A stretch of DNA of 64,000 nt from an uncultured Collinsella sp. Its GTDB lineage: Bacteria > Actinomycetota > Coriobacteriia > Coriobacteriales > Coriobacteriaceae. The position numbers and the translations under genes are program-made. Each line of letters starts with the position of its first letter. The first letter of the stretch is position 1. A model generated the notes under the pieces. It was not told the DNA's origin, made no database searches, and worked only from the letters and a program-made list of their open reading frames with translations. Where the stretch lies: NCBI GenBank assembly GCA_900762355.1, contig CAAFGE010000031.1:24540-88539 (forward strand). Direction: 5' to 3'. This document shows positions 59,470-64,000 of this stretch, one piece after another.

Positions 59470-60603
59470 TTAGATGCGGTTCATCTGAGCGGCGACTTTG
59501 TTGTACCAGTCCTGCCACGTGGGCGGGCAGTACTTTTTGGCCGCTGCCGGGGTAAGGGTGGAGCCATAGTTGGCGCCCAGATAGGCAACGTGAGCGGAGA
59601 TGCCCTCGCTCCAGCTGCCAAAGCTGCGCCAACCGCCGCCACGTGCACTCCAGCCCCAGGCGTTGTAGGAATTGGCGCAATAAGCACCCTTGGTGCTCTC
59701 GATGCAGGCGATAGCGGGGGACCAACGGGGGTCGACACCGGTATTCCAAGCGGCGACGGCAAAGTTGTAGCCCTGGCCTGCCATGGGGGAGCCGGCGAGA
59801 AAATTGTCGATGCGGCTCGTCCACTCATTAATGAACGAATCGTAATCGGAGCTACCGGTATTGGCGTTGTTCACCGTGGTGTCGATGGTGGTGTTGGTGT
59901 TGGTGGCCTGGCTGCTGGAATTGCTGCCGCTTACGCCCTCGCCCGAGAGCTTCTCGGCGGCAGCGGCCTTATCGGCCTCAAGCTTGGCAAGCTCAGCGGC
60001 ATTTTCCTGCTCGGCTTTTGCCTGTGCCTCGCTGCGGAGCTGCTGGGCCTGCGTCAGCGCATCCTCGGCGTTTTTCTGCTCTGCCTCAAGCTGTGACTTG
60101 GCCTGCTGGAGCTCGGCCTTGTTCTGCTCGAGTTCGGTTTGCATGTTATTGAGCTCTTCGATCTCGTCGACGCTCGAGCTCGTGATCTGGTTGGTGTATT
60201 TGCAGGTCGTGATGAACTCACCCAGGCTCTGCGCGTTGACCAGGAAGCTCACGATGGGATTGGTGCCCTTCTGATACTTGTACAGATCGCGCATGGCGGA
60301 GCTTGCCTTGGCCTGCTGCTCGGGAAGCTTGGCCTCGATTTCCTCGATGCTTGCCTCATTGGAGTCAATCTGCTTTTGCAGGTCATCGAGTTTGGTGCGG
60401 GCGTCGTTGTAGGCGCTCGTGGCGGCTTCGATCTTCTGCTGGGCTGCGGAAAGCTGGTCCTGCGTTGCCTGCGAGGCGGCATACGCCGCAACGGGGGAGA
60501 GCATCGGCGTGGCCGTCAGCGCAACGGCGAGCGCGGCGCTCGTGATGATACGAGCCGGCTTCGACGCAATGAGCGCTGCGGTGCGATGATTCGAATGCTG
60601 CAT
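59470..60603 (-). CDS. Secreted coiled-coil murein hydrolase (PcsB-like N-terminus, glucosaminidase/lysozyme-like C-terminus)
   Basis: 377 residues from ATG 60603, behind GAGGG. A signal peptide ends near VAAYAAS (about 43). Residues about 45-215 are a long coiled coil with two halves (TQDQLSAAQQKIEAATSAYND... and ELNNMQTELEQNKAELQQAKSQLE...), as in PcsB/CwlO-type regulators of cell separation. A Ser/Asn/Thr linker leads to a C-terminal domain with AVAAWNTGVDPRWSPAIACIESTKGAYCANSYNAWGWSARGG, where Glu in CIEST is the likely catalytic acid and NAWGW is the glucosaminidase/lysozyme-like motif. Probably acts in daughter-cell separation. Confidence 0.85.
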   Translation of the reverse strand: MQHSNHRTAALIASKPARIITSAALAVALTATPMLSPVAAYAASQATQDQLSAAQQKIEAATSAYNDARTKLDDLQKQIDSNEASIEEIEAKLPEQQAKASSAMRDLYKYQKGTNPIVSFLVNAQSLGEFITTCKYTNQITSSSVDEIEELNNMQTELEQNKAELQQAKSQLEAEQKNAEDALTQAQQLRSEAQAKAEQENAAELAKLEADKAAAAEKLSGEGVSGSNSSSQATNTNTTIDTTVNNANTGSSDYDSFINEWTSRIDNFLAGSPMAGQGYNFAVAAWNTGVDPRWSPAIACIESTKGAYCANSYNAWGWSARGGGWRSFGSWSEGISAHVAYLGANYGSTLTPAAAKKYCPPTWQDWYNKVAAQMNRI

Positions 60604-60664
60604 CCAGTCCCTCTGCAATCAATCGTAGGTTATGGTTCGAACGGTATTCTACTACTGCTTTCGA

Positions 60665-60712
60665 CCTCAACTTGAACCTTAAAGGTCCCAAAGGGTCAAG
60701 TTGAACTTGAGG
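60665..60712. promoter_or_regulatory. Cluster of TCAACTTGA-type dyads upstream of the murein hydrolase
   Basis: TCAACTTGA (60667-60675) and TCAAGTTGA (60696-60704) form an inverted pair, and TCAAGTT-G-AACTTGA (60696-60710) is itself a dyad. They lie 62-110 bases before the hydrolase start and could bind a regulator or fold in the mRNA. Confidence 0.45.
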
Positions 60713-60837
60713 CTTTGGCTTTGACCTGCAGTTATGATGAATTGTTGAGAAACCATAGAGTTCAACTTTAACGTTACAGAGCCCTGTTTGAGAGGAGTTT
60801 TGGGCTGTAAAAGCCATCTCAACGTGGGGTTTTATAA

Positions 60838-61470
60838 CTACAGCGTGCCCCTCTGGCGAGCCTGCTCAATCTCTTCGAGGGCCTCGGCGGGGGTGAACGA
60901 ACAGGTGCCGTCGCCGAGTTTGATTACCTGGATATCGTCGCCGGCGTAGACCTCTCCGCCCTTTAGTACCACGCCGAAAACGCCCTCGTGGGGAAAGATG
61001 CAGTCGCCGGCGAGATAGTAGATGGCACAGCGTGTGTGGCAGACCTTGCCGATTTGGCTGATTTCGACAAGCACCTCGCTGCCAAGCTTGAGCTGTGTGC
61101 CCAAGGGGAGCGAGAGCAGGTTGATGCCCCGGGTTGTGAAGTTCTCTCCAAAGTCACCCTCGTGCACATCGAGCCCGCGCGCCTGCGCCGTCTGGATAGA
61201 CTCTGCGGCCAAAAAGGAAACCTGACGGTGCCAATGCCCGGCGTGTGCGTCGGAGGCGAGGCCGAATTGCTCTATAACGGTGTCGCGTCCATCGGCGACG
61301 GGCGACTTGCGTGTGCCCTTGTGTGCCGACGTGTTGATCGAGACGATGCGGGCGGGTCCGTTGTAGGCGTCGTTTGCCGTGCACAGGGGAGCGGTCGCTT
61401 TCGCGCGTTCCACCAGCTCGCGCTTCGCAGCATTGAGGATGGGATTATCGGTCGGATGGTCTTGGGGCAC
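60838..61470 (-). CDS. MOSC-domain protein
   Basis: 210 residues from a GTG at 61470 (GAAAGGCGCACAC upstream). MOSC domain from about residue 40: ARIVSINTSAHKGTRKSPV, FGLASDAHAGHWHRQVSFLAAESI, VHEGDFGENFTTRGINLLSLPLGTQLKLGSEVLVEISQIGKVCHTRCAIYYLAGDCIFPHEGVFGVVLKGG. The conserved Cys is in GKVCHTRC. MOSC proteins bind or transfer sulfur/molybdenum-cofactor species; stand-alone forms like this act in molybdopterin or sulfur handling. No Moco genes adjoin. Confidence 0.9.
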   Translation of the reverse strand: MPQDHPTDNPILNAAKRELVERAKATAPLCTANDAYNGPARIVSINTSAHKGTRKSPVADGRDTVIEQFGLASDAHAGHWHRQVSFLAAESIQTAQARGLDVHEGDFGENFTTRGINLLSLPLGTQLKLGSEVLVEISQIGKVCHTRCAIYYLAGDCIFPHEGVFGVVLKGGEVYAGDDIQVIKLGDGTCSFTPAEALEEIEQARQRGTL

Positions 61471-61692
61471 GTGTGCGCCTTTCGCTCGAGGATGTCAATA
61501 CGCTGAATCCTACAACAACGGTAGGTTCATTGCCCATTGTCATACAACGGTGAGCGCCGCCTTCGTGCTGGACGATTGCGTCGATTGCCATAGATACGGT
61601 GGAGCTTTGGGCGCCGGCGGCTTGGCACGCTAGAATAAATCAGTTGCGCAAAGACCGCCCGTTGTGTGGGCAGTTCATGATAGGAAGTTTCC

Positions 61693-62949
61693 ATGGCATT
61701 GCAGTTTACAGAGCGCGAGTTCATCCCCGTGCTGCTCGGTGGCGACATCAACGCCTACTCGGTGGCGCGCGCCTTCTACGAGGAGTACCAGGTCAAGAGT
61801 CTGGTCTTTGGCAAGTACCAGACGGGCCCTGCGTATCGAAGCCAGATTATCGACTACACGCCCAATGTCGACATCGATACCATGCCCGTGATGCTCGAGA
61901 CCGTCAACGGCATTGCCCAGGCGCATGCCGATAAGACGATCGTCCTGATGGGCTGTGGCGATAACTATGTTGCCCTCGTGGCTCAGGCCAAGGATGCCCA
62001 TGAGTTGGCGGATAACATCGTCGCGCCTTACGCTCCCTATAGCATGCTTGAACAGTGTCAGAAGAAGGAGATCTTCTACGAGCTGTGCGAGAAGCATGGC
62101 GTGCCCTATCCGCACACGTTTACCTTTACCAAGGCGATGCTCAATGCCCAGGGTGAGGCGCCTGCCGAAGTGCTCGACCAGATCGATTTTCCTTACCCGA
62201 TGATTCTGAAGCCTTCTGACGGCATCATGTGGTGGCAGCATGAGTTCGAGGGCCAGAAAAAGGCCTATGAGATTGCCGACCGCGCCGAGCTGGAACAGGT
62301 CATTCGCGATTCGTATGCCAGCGGCTATACCGACGATCTGATCTTGCAGGATCGCGTGCCCGGCAACGACGAGTACATGCGCGTGCTCACCAGCTATTCC
62401 GACCGCAACGGCAAGGTGCGCATGATGTGCCTGGGCCATGTGCTGCTCGAGGAGCATCAGCCTCACGGCGTCGGCAACCACGCCTGTATCATCACCGAGC
62501 CCAATGACGAGCTCATGGGCGGCGTGCGCAAGCTACTCGAGGACCTGAACTTTGTGGGCTATTCCAACTTTGACGTTAAGTACGACGAGCGCGACGGCTC
62601 GTTTAAGTTCTTCGATTTCAACACGCGTCAGGGCCGCAGTAACTACTACGTCACCAACAGCGGCTTTAACGTTGCCAAGTATGTGGTGGACGAGTATGTG
62701 TTCAACCGCCCGTTTGAGCCGGAGTTTGTGACGGCGCAGGACGAGGCGCTGTGGATGGTCGTCCCCATGGGCGTCGTCGACAAGTACGTCAAGGATCCTG
62801 AGCTGCGCGCTAAGGTGCATCGCCTGGACAAGGAAGGCAAGGGCGCCGACCCTTCGTTTATGAAGGGCGACTTTGTCTTTAACCGCTGGCTGCGCATGTG
62901 GCACACCAAGTTGCGCCACTTTAAGCTGTTCAAGACGTATTACAAGTAG
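61693..62949 (+). CDS. ATP-grasp carboxylate-amine ligase, probable D-aspartate ligase
   Basis: 418 residues. ATP-grasp pattern: N-terminal VLLGGDINAYSVARAFYEEY, ATP-binding lysine region YPMILKPSDGIMWWQHEFEGQKKAY, DDLILQDRVPGNDEYMRVLTSYSD, and the metal-site strand FNFVGYSNFDVKYDERDGSFKFFDFNTRQGRSNYYVTNSG, in which the Asp/Asn ligands are visible. Length equals enterococcal Asl D-aspartate ligase (about 420). The next gene, 84 bases on, is an Asp/Glu racemase, which would make its D-Asp. Together they would attach D-Asp to the lysine or ornithine side chain of the peptidoglycan stem. The pairing is seen; the reaction is inferred. Confidence 0.8.
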   Translation: MALQFTEREFIPVLLGGDINAYSVARAFYEEYQVKSLVFGKYQTGPAYRSQIIDYTPNVDIDTMPVMLETVNGIAQAHADKTIVLMGCGDNYVALVAQAKDAHELADNIVAPYAPYSMLEQCQKKEIFYELCEKHGVPYPHTFTFTKAMLNAQGEAPAEVLDQIDFPYPMILKPSDGIMWWQHEFEGQKKAYEIADRAELEQVIRDSYASGYTDDLILQDRVPGNDEYMRVLTSYSDRNGKVRMMCLGHVLLEEHQPHGVGNHACIITEPNDELMGGVRKLLEDLNFVGYSNFDVKYDERDGSFKFFDFNTRQGRSNYYVTNSGFNVAKYVVDEYVFNRPFEPEFVTAQDEALWMVVPMGVVDKYVKDPELRAKVHRLDKEGKGADPSFMKGDFVFNRWLRMWHTKLRHFKLFKTYYK

Positions 62950-63033
62950 ATGAGTGCGGCGCCCGTCCGGTTTGCATCGAGCGGGCGCGGGTATGATACG
63001 CGCAATTGCGCAAGCGTCACCAAGGAGGCGGCG

Positions 63034-63780
63034 ATGGAAAAGCTGGGAGTTATCGGCGGCATGGGCGCCGAGGCCACGTCGTATTACTACGACCAGGTGG
63101 TGCGTCATACGGCTGCTGCCTGCGATCAAGAACATATCGACATGGTGGTGCTCTCCAAGTCGACCATGCCCGACCGCACGCTGGCCATTAAGACCGGCGA
63201 GCATGCCAAGCTGCTGGCGACCATGAAAGAGTGTGCCCAGGCACTCGAGTCGCTGGGCTGTGCGCACATTGCCATTCCCTGCAACACGTCACACTACTTC
63301 TACGACCAGATCCAGTCGTTTACCACAGTGCCGATTATCCACATGCCACGCGAGTCGGTTCGCTATGCCCTTGCGGGTGCGGTGATGGGGGAGTGCGAGT
63401 TCGACCCCAACCTGAGTATGCCGGCCGAGCCGGTGCACAAGATTGGCATCATGGGAACCGACGGAACCGTGGGCGCGGGCGTCTACGGCCGCGAATGCGA
63501 GGCTGCGGGTGTTGAGGTCGTCTATCCCAGCGAGAAACGTCAGAACGATGTGATGTCGCTTATCTACGATGATGTGAAGGCCGGACGTGAGCCCGATATG
63601 GATAAGTTCGACCGCGTGATGTGGGAGTTCGCCCGTAGCGGCTGCGACCGCGTCATTCTGGCCTGCACCGAGCTCTCGGTGCTGCAGAAGTACCGAGAGA
63701 TGCCCGAGGTCACCCTCGACGCCATGGACGTCCTGGTGCGCGAATCCATCATCCGCAGCGGCGCCCCCTACCGCCTCTAG
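63034..63780 (+). CDS. Aspartate/glutamate racemase family protein
   Basis: 248 residues from ATG 63034 (AAGGAGGCGGCG upstream). Start EKLGVIGGMGAEATSYYYDQVV. The two catalytic Cys are in IAIPCNTSHYFYDQ and VILACTELSVLQ, and GIMGTDGTVGAGVYGRE is the typical mid region. The PLP-independent aspartate racemase group interconverts L- and D-Asp through two cysteines. Located directly after the ATP-grasp ligase, it probably feeds D-Asp into cell-wall synthesis. Confidence 0.92.
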   Translation: MEKLGVIGGMGAEATSYYYDQVVRHTAAACDQEHIDMVVLSKSTMPDRTLAIKTGEHAKLLATMKECAQALESLGCAHIAIPCNTSHYFYDQIQSFTTVPIIHMPRESVRYALAGAVMGECEFDPNLSMPAEPVHKIGIMGTDGTVGAGVYGRECEAAGVEVVYPSEKRQNDVMSLIYDDVKAGREPDMDKFDRVMWEFARSGCDRVILACTELSVLQKYREMPEVTLDAMDVLVRESIIRSGAPYRL

Positions 63781-63786
63781 CTTCTG

Positions 63787-63821
63787 ACCTGCCAAAAAGG
63801 GACAGGTTTATTTTGGTAGGT
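63787..63821. repeat. Family B repeat module, rearranged copy
   Basis: ACCTGCCAAAA (63787-63797) and TTTTGGTAGGT (63811-63821) pair around AGGGACAGGTTTA. The same modules in another order form the hairpin at 19859-19920. Confidence 0.75.
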
Positions 63822-63908
63822 TTTATCTGGTGAAACAGTAAAGGCCTCGGCTCGTTTGGGGCTTATAGGACAAAAAGTGTGTCCCGATAGAACATCCGTT
63901 TCCATCCA

Positions 63909-64000
63909 TTAATCCAACCAGAACGGGTACGGGTCCCTGTGGTGGAGGTCCTCCCACACGGCCCTGTCGCCCCACTCCGGCCCTCCGTCGTCACGCGACG
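63909..64000 (-). CDS. Partial ORF cut by the window edge, function unknown
   Basis: On the minus strand an open frame enters at the right edge and ends PEWGDRAVWEDLHHRDPYPFWLD-stop (stop 63909-63911). Only about 30 codons are visible. GGACA...TGTCC at about 63869-63885 could be a terminator stem or an IS end. Not identifiable. Confidence 0.35.
   Translation of the reverse strand, partial: SRDDGGPEWGDRAVWEDLHHRDPYPFWLD

Overview
The window reads as chromosome of a gut-type Coriobacteriia, most like Collinsella (Actinomycetota). The basis is the GC-rich coding sequence, many GTG/TTG starts behind AAAGGAGG-type ribosome binding sites, the set of genes (flavodoxin/DUF3793, EttA, L-lactate dehydrogenase, acetyl-type DAP pathway) and the look of the proteins. 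This is recognition from memory, not a database result. No rRNA, tRNA, CRISPR array or intact prophage was seen.

Layout. 1-9.9 kb: Fur regulator, acylphosphatase and a Gfo/Idh oxidoreductase, RNase HI, a LysR regulator divergent from metY (with an unannotated Cys/Met leader peptide), a secreted coiled-coil protein, a PanE-like reductase, a cyclase-family hydrolase and an aldo/keto reductase with ferredoxin-type clusters. 9.9-15.3 kb: a second Gfo/Idh oxidoreductase and endonuclease IV, each preceded by a long hairpin of one repeat family, then a polar amino-acid ABC importer. 15.4-19.9 kb: flavodoxin with DUF3793, a copper-type HMA protein behind a CsoR-like operator, and a YolD/Y-family polymerase pair with a well-formed SOS promoter. 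20-23.5 kb: pgi and two HAD phosphatases.

23.7-34.0 kb is an accessory catabolic island: GntR/UTRA regulator, YfcC-type transporter, two amidohydrolases, a TIM-barrel isomerase, a FrlB-like SIS protein, two PfkB kinases, a YjbQ protein, and a decayed FGGY kinase beside an IS3 remnant. It looks like a pathway for a glycated or N-substituted sugar amine, substrate unknown. 34-45 kb: TatD, TcdA, a 28-residue holin-like toxin candidate, sdpR-sdpI, ettA, an AT-rich Tat-exported cysteine-peptidase-like protein with a lipoprotein, two low-complexity proteins and nadE. 45-50 kb: aminotransferase, ldh, a DUF2974 hydrolase flanked by two matching hairpins, and a nucleoid-associated protein.

50-56 kb holds lysine/DAP synthesis: lysA fused in frame to dapA, then dapB and dapH, read leftward behind a lysine riboswitch, with a divergent M20 deacetylase. 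56-64 kb: higBA, small membrane proteins, a putative serine/threonine kinase with a small HTH-like partner, a secreted murein hydrolase, a MOSC protein, and an ATP-grasp ligase with an Asp/Glu racemase that may build a D-aspartate cross-bridge. A partial leftward ORF runs off the right edge.

The most unusual points are the metY leader peptide, the LysA-DapA fusion, the large structured element at 50.3-50.4 kb, the covarying hairpins at 9.9 and 11.1 kb, and the sugar-amine island.
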